A stretch of 7,986 bases of DNA from XYD1-FULL-44-32 sp964433715 (GTDB lineage Bacteria; Patescibacteriota; Minisyncoccia; Phycocordibacterales; XYD1-FULL-46-19): the NCBI GenBank assembly GCA_964433715.1, contig CAYSSL010000023.1, forward strand, positions 1 through 7,986, in the 5' to 3' direction. The notes beneath the pieces were generated by a model. It saw only the letters and a program-made list of their open reading frames with translations. It had not been told where the DNA came from and ran no database searches. The translations under genes and the position numbers were made by a program. Each line of letters opens with the position of its first letter. Position 1 is the stretch's first letter. Positions 1 to 6,625 of the stretch are shown in pieces.

Positions 1-50
1 GCACCCGCCTGTCACGCGGGAGGTTGCCGGTTCAAGTCCGGTCGACCGCG
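1..50 (+). tRNA. tRNA-Asp (GTC), 5'-truncated by window edge
   Basis: This is the 3' part of a tRNA. The anticodon stem is CCCGC (4-8) paired with GCGGG (16-20) around a 7-base loop (9-15) with anticodon GTC at 11-13, which reads Asp codons. A 5-base variable loop (21-25) follows, then a T arm with stem GCCGG/CCGGT (26-30/38-42) and loop TTCAAGT (31-37). The 3' acceptor strand is 43-49. Base 50 is G, the discriminator base expected for tRNA-Asp. The CCA end is not encoded, since CAA follows, so it would be added by a nucleotidyltransferase. The acceptor 5' strand and most of the D arm lie outside the window. It is convergent with the long minus-strand operon. Confidence 0.93.
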
Positions 51-51
51 C

Positions 52-90
52 AAAACAAAAAACTCAGCATCATGCTGAGTTTTTTGTTTT
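52..90. terminator. bidirectional intrinsic terminator between tRNA-Asp and the minus-strand operon
   Basis: This is a perfect inverted repeat: bases 52-69 pair with 73-90 (18 bp) around a 3-base TCA loop. The inner eight pairs (ACTCAGCA/TGCTGAGT) form a mixed-base stem. The outer part is nearly all A on the left and T on the right, so either strand yields a hairpin followed by a U tract. It starts two bases after the tRNA 3' end and ends three bases before the stop codon of the last minus-strand gene, so it probably terminates both transcripts. Confidence 0.9.
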
Positions 91-93
91 TAT

Positions 94-639
94 TTACAGA
101 TAATCAAATTCGCGAAAAACATTTTCAAACAATTTTAAAACCCTTTTGGCTTCTCGTTGGGTCAATTCATAACCAGCCTCATGAGCAATAGTGTTACGAA
201 TTTTATGAGCCTCCCAAGCATCGTTAAGAGTATCAAAATCGCTAGGCTCAATACTTTTTAGACGTTCGCCAAGATTATCTCCCCGATAACCCATCTTCTG
301 AATAATAGAATCTAAAATTGTGTCCGCTTCTAAAATAGCCAGCTTCCAATCGGAAGGATTGGTTGAGTTTAAATTACCCATAATCTTATTCCAAACAACA
401 TCTTCTTTTGCCACACTGGTGGTTTGAGCTTGGTGTACTGCCTCTTTTCTGGCTTCTTGTTCAGCTTTGCGCAAAGCGGCTTTTTTATTATGAAAAATAA
501 TCGCCAAGAAAAGAAAAAGTACACCGGCGGTAAACCAAACTACTTTGACCATAAAAATAGTTACAACAGAAAATGTAAACAAATCTACAATCCACCCATA
601 CAACTTATCGTAAATATAAATTGGATTAAGAAATATCAT
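94..639 (-). CDS. membrane-anchored protein with HEPN-like RNxxxH motif, function unknown
   Basis: 181 residues. The N terminus (about 14-49) is strongly hydrophobic, interrupted by K32, and fits either two short membrane helices or one long one. A basic, charged linker follows (51-70, many K/R/A/E), which by the positive-inside rule puts the C terminus in the cytoplasm. Residues 83-181 look all-helical and contain the motif R148-N-T-I-A-H153, an Rx4H pattern with a polar residue after Arg. That pattern is the hallmark of HEPN domains, many of which are RNases. I recall similar HKIRNxIAH-type proteins from CPR genomes but cannot name a family. The ATG lies five bases after the gatA stop. A clear AAGG Shine-Dalgarno site sits at 649-652, nine bases upstream and inside the end of gatA, so translation is probably coupled. 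It could be a catalytic RNase or a non-catalytic HEPN-fold binding domain. Confidence 0.8.
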   Translation of the reverse strand: MIFLNPIYIYDKLYGWIVDLFTFSVVTIFMVKVVWFTAGVLFLFLAIIFHNKKAALRKAEQEARKEAVHQAQTTSVAKEDVVWNKIMGNLNSTNPSDWKLAILEADTILDSIIQKMGYRGDNLGERLKSIEPSDFDTLNDAWEAHKIRNTIAHEAGYELTQREAKRVLKLFENVFREFDYL

Positions 640-644
640 AGCTA

Positions 645-2066
645 TTAACCTTGTTCTATTATTTTACCTAAAGCAAATAAATTATCCTCACCAAAGTGAG
701 GGCCGGTTAGTTGCACCCCTATCGGCAAACCAAGCTTGGTCTTTCCAGCTGACACCGACATCGCTGGTACGCCCGCCAAATTGATCGGTACTGTGAAAAT
801 ATCTTCCAAATACATTTGCAATGGATCATCCACCTTTTCACCAATCTTAAAAGCTGGAGTAGGAGCTGTTGGCGTCAAAATTATATCCACCCCACCACCA
901 TCTTTAGCAAAAGCGGCTAGATAGTCGGAACGAATTAATTCTCGCACTGCCGTCGCCTTACCGTAATAAGCATCATAATAACCAGCCGACAATACATAAG
1001 TACCAAGAATAATGCGACGCCTTACCTCCGCCCCAAAACCGGCGCCTCGAGAATTCATATACTCCTCTAATAAATTTTTACCCTCTTTAAGCGAACCATA
1101 GCGAAGACCATCAAATCGCCCCAAGTTAGTTGAACTTTCAGCGGGCATTAGCACATAATAGCTAGCTAGAGAGTATTTAAGATTGGGTAAACTGACTGGT
1201 TTAACAGTGTGACCAGCGGCTTCTAGCTTTTTAAGTGTGTCATTAAAAACAGTCATTACTTCAGCATCTACACCCTCCGCCAAAAAATCATAAGGCACAC
1301 CAATAGTAAATCGGTTTGGGGTAGCAACTTTTTGTGGATCAATGCTGGTTGCATCGTTAATATCTTGACCAGCAATCGCCCGATATAAAATTTCCGTATC
1401 AGCCACGGTTTTAGTGATCGGCCCAATCTGATCAAGAGAGGAAGCCATAGCCATTACACCATAGCGCGAAACCGTGCCATAAGTCGGTTTTAAACCAACG
1501 GCACCACAAAAAGAAGCGGGTTGACGAATAGACCCACCAGTATCAGAGCCCAAGGCGGCAGTTGCCATGTCGGCCGCTACCACCGCCGCTGAACCGCCAG
1601 ATGAACCCCCAGGGACACGCGTCTCATCATGAGGGTTTTTGGTCGGTCCAAAAGCAGAATTTTCAGTCGACCCCCCCATCGCAAACTCGTCCATATTGGT
1701 ACGACCAACAAAAACCACTCCGGCTTTTTTTAGCTTATCAACAACTGTCGCATCATAAACGGCTCGATAATTCTCTAAAATTTTTGACGCCCCACTAGCT
1801 ATTTCACCCTTGATTAAAATATTATCTTTTAACGCTATGGGAATACCAGTCAAAACCGACCCTGTTCCCGCCGCTATCATCGCATCAGCGGCCGCGGCCT
1901 GATCCCTGACATTGGAATAAATCCCCAAATAAGCATTGAGGGTAGGATTTTTATTTTCAATTTGAGACAAATAATGTTCAGCCAATTCCACCGCAGAAAT
2001 TTCCTTTTGTGATAAAAGTTTAGAAGCTTGCTCAATCGTTAAATTTTTTAACAAATCGTTAGCCAT
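645..2066 (-). CDS. gatA: Asp-tRNA(Asn)/Glu-tRNA(Gln) amidotransferase subunit A
   Basis: 473 residues, close to the usual length of about 480. GatA is the amidase of the GatCAB complex. It releases ammonia from glutamine, which is used to convert Glu-tRNA(Gln) to Gln-tRNA(Gln), or Asp-tRNA(Asn) to Asn-tRNA(Asn), in the cytoplasm. The amidase signature is intact: catalytic Lys80 in IALKDN, cis-Ser155 in PGGSSGGSA, and nucleophile Ser179 in GSDTGGSIRQPA. The spacing matches Staphylococcus aureus GatA (K79/S154/S178). The C-terminal GLPIGVQLTGPHFGEDNL block is also typical. The start overlaps the end of gatC by eight bases, which argues for translational coupling; no good Shine-Dalgarno site is visible. 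gatB is not downstream: the next gene is the HEPN-like protein. CPR bacteria commonly lack GlnRS and depend on this indirect route. Confidence 0.97.
   Translation of the reverse strand: MANDLLKNLTIEQASKLLSQKEISAVELAEHYLSQIENKNPTLNAYLGIYSNVRDQAAAADAMIAAGTGSVLTGIPIALKDNILIKGEIASGASKILENYRAVYDATVVDKLKKAGVVFVGRTNMDEFAMGGSTENSAFGPTKNPHDETRVPGGSSGGSAAVVAADMATAALGSDTGGSIRQPASFCGAVGLKPTYGTVSRYGVMAMASSLDQIGPITKTVADTEILYRAIAGQDINDATSIDPQKVATPNRFTIGVPYDFLAEGVDAEVMTVFNDTLKKLEAAGHTVKPVSLPNLKYSLASYYVLMPAESSTNLGRFDGLRYGSLKEGKNLLEEYMNSRGAGFGAEVRRRIILGTYVLSAGYYDAYYGKATAVRELIRSDYLAAFAKDGGGVDIILTPTAPTPAFKIGEKVDDPLQMYLEDIFTVPINLAGVPAMSVSAGKTKLGLPIGVQLTGPHFGEDNLFALGKIIEQG
649..652 (-). promoter_or_regulatory. Shine-Dalgarno site of the HEPN-like gene
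   Basis: On the minus strand this reads AAGG, in the context ACAAGG, nine bases upstream of the ATG at 637-639. It overlaps the last sense codons of gatA. It is the best-placed ribosome binding site in the operon and supports the chosen start. Confidence 0.6.
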
Positions 2067-2358
2067 TATTAGGATTCAAAATCTTTTTGACTTCCAATAA
2101 CCCACGCTTAACACGGGGGGCTTCAGCTAAAATAGCCTCAGTAAATTGGCGTGAGGGTCTTGGGTTGCCATCGGCCCTCATTACGTTTTTTACCAAACCA
2201 AGATCTTGCTTTTCGGGAGCCAAAGCTGGCGCCGACGACAATTCGGAAATATAGTTCAAAATAGAACCCAAATCACGCTGCAGCTTAGTTTTTTCAGCTT
2301 CAGACAAGGCAATTCTAGATAAATCAGCCAATTGTTGAACCTCATTTTCTCCAATCAT
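2059..2358 (-). CDS. gatC: Asp-tRNA(Asn)/Glu-tRNA(Gln) amidotransferase subunit C
   Basis: 99 residues, the normal size for GatC, the small subunit that wraps around and stabilises GatA at the GatA-GatB interface. The N-terminal helix has the family pattern (VQQLADLSRIALSEAEK). The mid region NVMRADGNPRPS corresponds to the usual N-x-x-R-x-D stretch, and the C terminus has the expected AP-x(n)-V-x-KIL ending. The ATG chosen gives the standard N terminus. A purine-rich GGTGG at 2374-2378 is rather far upstream (15 bases), so the site is weak. A second ATG five bases upstream is out of frame and soon hits a stop. It lies 24 bases after the ligA stop. Confidence 0.94.
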   Translation of the reverse strand: MIGENEVQQLADLSRIALSEAEKTKLQRDLGSILNYISELSSAPALAPEKQDLGLVKNVMRADGNPRPSRQFTEAILAEAPRVKRGLLEVKKILNPNNG

Positions 2359-2382
2359 AGAGCCATAATAACACCACCAAAC

Positions 2383-4365
2383 TTATTTGACCATTTTCAG
2401 AAACTCCGCTTCAGATAATATTTTTACCCCCAAACGCTTAGCTGCCACTAGTTTAGACCCAGCATTTTCACCGGCAATTAAATAGTCGGTATTCGCCGAA
2501 ACAGAACCAGACGGTTTAGCTCCCAACTGGCGGGCTAAACTTTTTGCTTCAGTCCGGCCCAAAGATTGCATTGTACCCGTAAAGACAATAACCTTGTCTA
2601 AAAACACATTGGCTGATTTTGCCAAGATTGGCTTTATCACCTCTACTTCGGCTAACAATCGATCCAAAATTTTAGTATTTTTCTGATCGCTAAACCAATT
2701 TTTAATAGACAGCGCCACCACCTCACCAATACCATCAATTTTTTCTAGCTCCGCCAAACTAGCCGTTCTTATTTTTTCAATTGACGTAAAACGAAAAGAC
2801 AAAAGATTAGCTGTTTCTTCACCGACTTGCGGTATAGACAAGGAAGTAATCAGACGAGGCAAAGGTACCATTCTCGCCCGATCAATTGACTGCACTAAAT
2901 TTTCAGCCGATTTTTCACCCAACCGCGGCAAACTAGCTAGATCACCTATTTTCAAAGTAAAAAAATCTGGAAAATCTGCCACTAAATGCTGGTCCAAAAG
3001 CAAATCAACCACTTTTGGACCTAGACCATCAATATTAAAAGCTGATTTACCAACAAAATGATATAACTTTCGCCGATGTTGGATGGCGGTATTTTTATCT
3101 ACTGCTTTCCACGCCGCCTCACCAGATACCCGCCTAATTAAACCGATATCAGGTAATGACTTAGGAAATTTAAAGACGACCTCTTGACCGGTTCTCATCT
3201 CGGTTAAGACTTGAACAATGTCGGGTATAACATCGCCCGCCTTTTGAATAACCACGGTATCGCCTATACGTAGATCCAAACGTCTAATTTCATCTTCATT
3301 GTGCAAGGTCGCCCGCGAGACAGTAGAGCCAGCCACCAAGACTGGCCGCAAACAAGCCACTGGGGTAACCACCCCTGTCCTGCCCACCTGAAATATAATA
3401 TTCTCCACCACTGTTGTGGCTTGTTCAGCGGCAAACTTAAGGGCAATCCCAAAACGTGGCGACTTGCCAGTATAGCCCAACTTATTTTGCAACAAACGAT
3501 CATTTACTTTTACCACCACCCCGTCAACCAAATAAGGTAGAGAATCTTTTTTCTTTTCCCATTTCTTCCAAAAAGTTATTACTTCATCAACCGTAGAACA
3601 AAATTGAAAATTAGAATTAACCTTAAACCCCAATTCCGACAAAAGCTTAAGTTCTTTTTCCTGAGTAATTGGCATAGGAAAATCGGCGCTCGCCAAATCA
3701 TAAATAAAACTAGACAAATTACGCTCAGCTACTACTTTTGGATCAAGTTGACGAATAGTCCCAGCCGCAACATTGCGCGGATTGGCATACAAAGGTTTAC
3801 CGTCCCTTGCTTGTTCTTGATTGAGTCGGTCAAATTCTTTTCGTCCCATCCAAATTTCCCCTTCTACCACAATAGTTACAGGTTTTTCCAAACGCAGTGG
3901 TATAGACTCAATCGTCCGAACATTAGCGGTAACATCTTCTCCCACTAAGCCATTACCACGAGTCGCAGCGGTAACCAATAAACCTTTGTCATAAGTCAAA
4001 ACTATTTTAAATCCATCAATTTTCAACTCCACGGTATAATTTGGCACTTGACCGCCCTGACGATATACCCGAGCATCAAAGGCGCGAATATCCTCCTCGG
4101 TAAAAGCATCATCAAAAGACCACTGACGTATAGTGTGGCTAACTTTTTTAAAAGCCGACAATGGCTCTCCTGCTACTCGTTGAGTAGGAGAATCGGGGGT
4201 AATTAACTCCGGCCAAGCTTTCTCTATATCAGACAGCTCTTTCTTGAGAGAATCCAAAGCGGCGTCTGACAATTCTTGTTTGTCTAGAACGTGGTACAAG
4301 TACCGATGCCGATTTATAGTTTCGCGCAATTTAGCCACCCTGACCTTGGCTTCGTTTTTATTCAT
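2383..4365 (-). CDS. ligA: NAD+-dependent DNA ligase, zinc-finger cysteines missing
   Basis: 660 residues. LigA seals nicks in replication and repair, using NAD+ as adenylate donor. Domains in order: Ia/NMN-binding (about 1-68, with YLYHV and TPDSPTQRV), adenylation (69-315), OB fold (316-400), degenerate zinc-finger region (401-432), helix-hairpin-helix array (433-580), and BRCT (583-660, VFTGTM). Catalytic Lys115 is in KIDG. Arg136, Glu170 (in VEGEIWM), Lys286 (in DGVVVKVN) and Lys310 fit the Escherichia coli residues R136, E173, K290 and K314. Oddities: the four zinc cysteines (CPxCG and CxxxxC in the family) are replaced by Leu404, Ile407, Ala421 and Thr426 in my hand alignment; the Ia-domain Tyr (E. 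coli Tyr35) is Leu37; RGDG is RGNG; SLDN is SFDD. The ATG follows the PilX-like gene by 42 bases, with GAGG at 4379-4382, 13 bases upstream. Confidence 0.96.
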   Translation of the reverse strand: MNKNEAKVRVAKLRETINRHRYLYHVLDKQELSDAALDSLKKELSDIEKAWPELITPDSPTQRVAGEPLSAFKKVSHTIRQWSFDDAFTEEDIRAFDARVYRQGGQVPNYTVELKIDGFKIVLTYDKGLLVTAATRGNGLVGEDVTANVRTIESIPLRLEKPVTIVVEGEIWMGRKEFDRLNQEQARDGKPLYANPRNVAAGTIRQLDPKVVAERNLSSFIYDLASADFPMPITQEKELKLLSELGFKVNSNFQFCSTVDEVITFWKKWEKKKDSLPYLVDGVVVKVNDRLLQNKLGYTGKSPRFGIALKFAAEQATTVVENIIFQVGRTGVVTPVACLRPVLVAGSTVSRATLHNEDEIRRLDLRIGDTVVIQKAGDVIPDIVQVLTEMRTGQEVVFKFPKSLPDIGLIRRVSGEAAWKAVDKNTAIQHRRKLYHFVGKSAFNIDGLGPKVVDLLLDQHLVADFPDFFTLKIGDLASLPRLGEKSAENLVQSIDRARMVPLPRLITSLSIPQVGEETANLLSFRFTSIEKIRTASLAELEKIDGIGEVVALSIKNWFSDQKNTKILDRLLAEVEVIKPILAKSANVFLDKVIVFTGTMQSLGRTEAKSLARQLGAKPSGSVSANTDYLIAGENAGSKLVAAKRLGVKILSEAEFLKMVK

Positions 4366-4407
4366 ACCTATACTCTAACCTCTGCCGTCTTATGATTCAA
4401 CAAATAT

Positions 4408-4908
4408 TTAATTACCACTATCAAAACGGTATATTTCACGAGCCACGGCCCGCGGGTGGTCGACTTCGCACATATTATAACCTCTAGAGGTCACATGTAG
4501 ACCCTCCATGTCAACACGAACCATTACATCGGCACAGGCATCACTGTCCTCTTCTGGCACCACCCTAAGAGTATAGGTACCTGAGTTAAAACTAGTATCT
4601 CCTGACTCCAAATCAACACAGGGTAGATCAAGATAAGCATCAGGACTACTTGGCGGATTGACCGTACGGCCCGCTTCTGTTGTTACAATTCTCCCAAAAT
4701 AATTATTACGGTAACCATAATCGGCACATTCTGCACCGGCATTGGCCGCATAGTAAGCCGCCTGAGTTTCCCGACCAATGGAAGACAAGATTAGTTGCTT
4801 AACAATAATATTAGCCAAAAGAATACCACTAATAGAAACCACACTCGCCACTAAAACGGCGTATAAAATTACGAATCCTCTTTGGTTTTGTGGTTTATTT
4901 TTTTTCAT
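4408..4908 (-). CDS. PilX/GspK-like minor pilin lacking Glu5
   Basis: 166 residues. A basic leader (KKNKPQNQR) ends in Gly11, and a hydrophobic stretch (12-40) follows, as in type IV prepilins, with probable cleavage between Gly11 and Phe12. Position +5 of the mature protein is Tyr16 instead of Glu. Lack of Glu5 is typical of the PilX and GspK group, which caps the tip of the pilus or pseudopilus. The helix continues with AAYYAANAGAECADYGYR, a PilX-like signature in my judgement. The C-terminal domain (60-166) has four cysteines (61, 97, 125, 147) and no recognised enzyme motif. It starts six bases after the PilV-like gene, with no clear Shine-Dalgarno site. A run of eight A follows the ATG directly. 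It is the last gene of the minor-pilin block. Confidence 0.82.
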   Translation of the reverse strand: MKKNKPQNQRGFVILYAVLVASVVSISGILLANIIVKQLILSSIGRETQAAYYAANAGAECADYGYRNNYFGRIVTTEAGRTVNPPSSPDAYLDLPCVDLESGDTSFNSGTYTLRVVPEEDSDACADVMVRVDMEGLHVTSRGYNMCEVDHPRAVAREIYRFDSGN

Positions 4909-4914
4909 CTGTGA

Positions 4915-5523
4915 TTAAAATACTATATCTTCCCCGCCATCATCACCACCACCTTCATCGCCAGCTGATTCGTAAAGTAAGGAATTTAAAATAACGGTAG
5001 ATATTGAAAGTGGTACTAATTGATTTTTATTATGCCAGACTACAGATGATGTTATTTTTGCGGCTTTGTGTCCGACGGCTTCCTCAACCACAATTCGTCT
5101 AGAAAATAGTGAAGCATTTTCTTCGCCCGCGTTATCATGAGTATACAGCCCATCATCTGGATCAACATAAAGCTGACAAGCTAAATTTTCTATATCCGAA
5201 CAACTATCAATAATACTGGTATAATCTATTGCACAACCATCGTCTAAACAGTCTTCTAAGCCTGATAGCCAATCAGCTGGGTCCACCTCCACCCCTGCCA
5301 TAATCGCATCAGCTTCAATTTGATCGCGGTGATTAATAACCAATTCAACACCCTCCTGAGCCAGAAAATAAGCAATGACTTGATTTTTAGCGTAATTACC
5401 ATCGTTGATCGCTCGCGCTAAAAGAGCTAGCGGGGCAATGACCGCAAACACCAAAATCAAAATTGCGACAAAAGTCTCAATCAGGGTAAAGCCTTGGTTT
5501 TTATTAATATTTCTCATAGACAC
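4915..5523 (-). CDS. type IV prepilin-like minor pilin, PilV/GspI type
   Basis: 202 residues. The short leader ends with QG11, followed by FTLIETFVAILIL, the N-methylation/cleavage motif with Glu at +5 (Glu16). The ETFVAILIL...PLALLARAI helix resembles PilV/GspI minor pilins. PilD would cleave after Gly11 and methylate Phe12. Cysteines occur in the acidic motif C92-L-D-D-G-C97 and at 108 and 116. The tail (188-200) is almost entirely Gly, Asp and Glu. The start is GTG at 5521-5523, sharing one base with the TAG stop of the preceding gene. An in-frame ATG two codons later (5515-5517) would also serve and leaves the mature protein unchanged. Neither has a convincing Shine-Dalgarno site, so coupling is likely. 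Confidence 0.87.
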   Translation of the reverse strand: MSMRNINKNQGFTLIETFVAILILVFAVIAPLALLARAINDGNYAKNQVIAYFLAQEGVELVINHRDQIEADAIMAGVEVDPADWLSGLEDCLDDGCAIDYTSIIDSCSDIENLACQLYVDPDDGLYTHDNAGEENASLFSRRIVVEEAVGHKAAKITSSVVWHNKNQLVPLSISTVILNSLLYESAGDEGGGDDGGEDIVF

Positions 5524-6056
5524 TATTTATTGCGCTGAGACAAGGTGGTTTGTAATAAAAATTCAGTCTGACGGCCCTCCTTGTTGGTAGCCGTACCATC
5601 GACCACGATGGTCACCTTGGTCGGGGTCTCATTGGCACGAATAAATTCCAGACGATCAATAAATATTTCGTTGTCTGAAGTCAGATCGGAACACTCTCCA
5701 CCCACACACTCTTCTAACACCCCTCGCTCTTCATCTAGCTCATAACTAATAGTTTTATCAAGAACATAATCACCGTCAGCATTTACAATATAGCTGTCAA
5801 AAGTAAATTTGTTGCCATCGTCGTCATAATTTTTTCCTTCCCTAATTTGCAAAGTCATAGTATCCATCGCCAAATTAAGGTTATCAATCACTGCCCGATT
5901 GGTCTGAGTTTTACGATAAATATCCGCCAAAACAATAAAAGAACCGCTGGTTATTAAAGTTACAATGGCAAAAATTGAAACCGAAACCATAAGCTCAACC
6001 AAAGTAAAGCCTTCATTTCCCCTTCTGTTTAAGTTTTGTCTAGAGGAAACAATCAT
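5523..6056 (-). CDS. type IV prepilin-like minor pilin, PilW/GspJ type
   Basis: 177 residues. The leader ends NEG16, then FTLVELMVSVSIFAIV, a textbook prepilin motif with Glu21 at +5. After the N-terminal helix come KTQTNRAVIDNLNLAMDTM and LQIREG, a GspJ/PilW-like pattern in which a long helix leads into a beta-rich globular domain. The globular part is acidic (YDDDGN, NADGD, ELDEER) and has one cysteine pair, C117-V-G-G-E-C122, probably a disulfide once exported. The ATG overlaps the upstream TGA stop by four bases (ATGA), which is strong evidence for coupling. It would be processed by the PilD encoded just upstream and sit at the fibre tip with the other minor subunits. Assignment to GspJ rather than a generic prepilin rests on pattern and gene order only. 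Confidence 0.86.
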   Translation of the reverse strand: MIVSSRQNLNRRGNEGFTLVELMVSVSIFAIVTLITSGSFIVLADIYRKTQTNRAVIDNLNLAMDTMTLQIREGKNYDDDGNKFTFDSYIVNADGDYVLDKTISYELDEERGVLEECVGGECSDLTSDNEIFIDRLEFIRANETPTKVTIVVDGTATNKEGRQTEFLLQTTLSQRNK

Positions 6057-6625
6057 GGCGTTTCAACATTAGAGACACTTATTTGACCATTTTTAAATAT
6101 TCTGACCACTTTTTCTTTTTCCGATTTAACAGTTTTAAGATAAATCTCGGCCTGACTAATACTACAATCGTCACCGCCCTCGGTACATATTTTAGCGGTT
6201 AGATTGGGTCTGGTGTAAGTAGTGGTAATATCGGCAAGTCCACAGTCATCGTCGGCACATATTTTACTAACCATTATACCGTGCAACTCATAAGTGTCAG
6301 AGTTTTCTCCTTCATCAAATATTTGATCCACATCTTCGTCCGTATAAAGCAAAATATCCGAACTATCTTTGGCAAAATATACTCCATAGCTAGGGCGAGC
6401 TTCTATCTGGTTTAAAGGTATCTTGCCCCCCGAAGCATAGACTTGCGCCGTACGCACCGTAATTGCCACCTCCTGCGCCACCAAATCAAGACCAGACCGA
6501 TCGCGGAACTGCGGAATATACATAATAACAATCGCTGTCAAAGTTAAAACGATCGCCATAACGACCATCATTTCAAGCATAGTAAATCCTTGTTGAAAAT
6601 TTTTAGCTGGCAAGAGGTGTACCAT
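6053..6625 (-). CDS. type IV prepilin-like minor pilin, GspH/FimT type
   Basis: 190 residues. The leader ends QQG13, then FTMLEMMVVMAIVLTLTAIV, a prepilin motif with Glu18 at +5. The body has the GspH/FimT outline: a helix with LVAQEVAITVRTAQVYASGG, a mid section beginning YGVYF, and an ending of VRIFKNGQISVSN. It has two acidic cysteine motifs, C123-ADDD-C128 and C147-TEGGDD-C154, both plausible disulfide loops. The ATG lies 23 bases inside the end of the prepilin peptidase gene. It gives the only start that leaves a proper basic leader, since the next Met (16) lies after the cleavage site. The stop is TGA, overlapping the next start. Confidence 0.88.
   Translation of the reverse strand: MVHLLPAKNFQQGFTMLEMMVVMAIVLTLTAIVIMYIPQFRDRSGLDLVAQEVAITVRTAQVYASGGKIPLNQIEARPSYGVYFAKDSSDILLYTDEDVDQIFDEGENSDTYELHGIMVSKICADDDCGLADITTTYTRPNLTAKICTEGGDDCSISQAEIYLKTVKSEKEKVVRIFKNGQISVSNVETP

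Noticed and set aside
52..90. Inverted repeat as a mobile-element end or attachment site beside a tRNA
   Set aside because: The stem has the exact form of an intrinsic terminator, no direct repeat of the tRNA 3' end is visible, and no integrase or transposase gene is present.
3604..3948. Plus-strand open frame of 114 codons, and similar ones at 424-648, 736-924, 1562-1798, 3301-3540 and 6706-7050
   Set aside because: All lie opposite well-supported minus-strand genes (the HEPN-like gene, gatA, ligA, pilD), have no family resemblance and no ribosome binding context.
4366..4407. Possible promoter before ligA (TTGAAT, 17 bases, TAGAGT)
   Set aside because: Both boxes are weak, the start of transcription would fall almost on the ATG, and AT-rich intergenic DNA gives such matches by chance.
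4898..4905. Run of eight A directly after the PilX-like ATG as a frameshift or phase-variation site
   Set aside because: The gene is intact in this frame, and Lys/Asn-rich leaders naturally produce A runs in AT-rich genomes. There is no sign of an alternative frame product.
6053..6055. Alternative genetic code with TGA read as Gly
   Set aside because: TGA here ends the GspH-like gene exactly at the ATGA overlap with the next prepilin start, so it acts as a stop.
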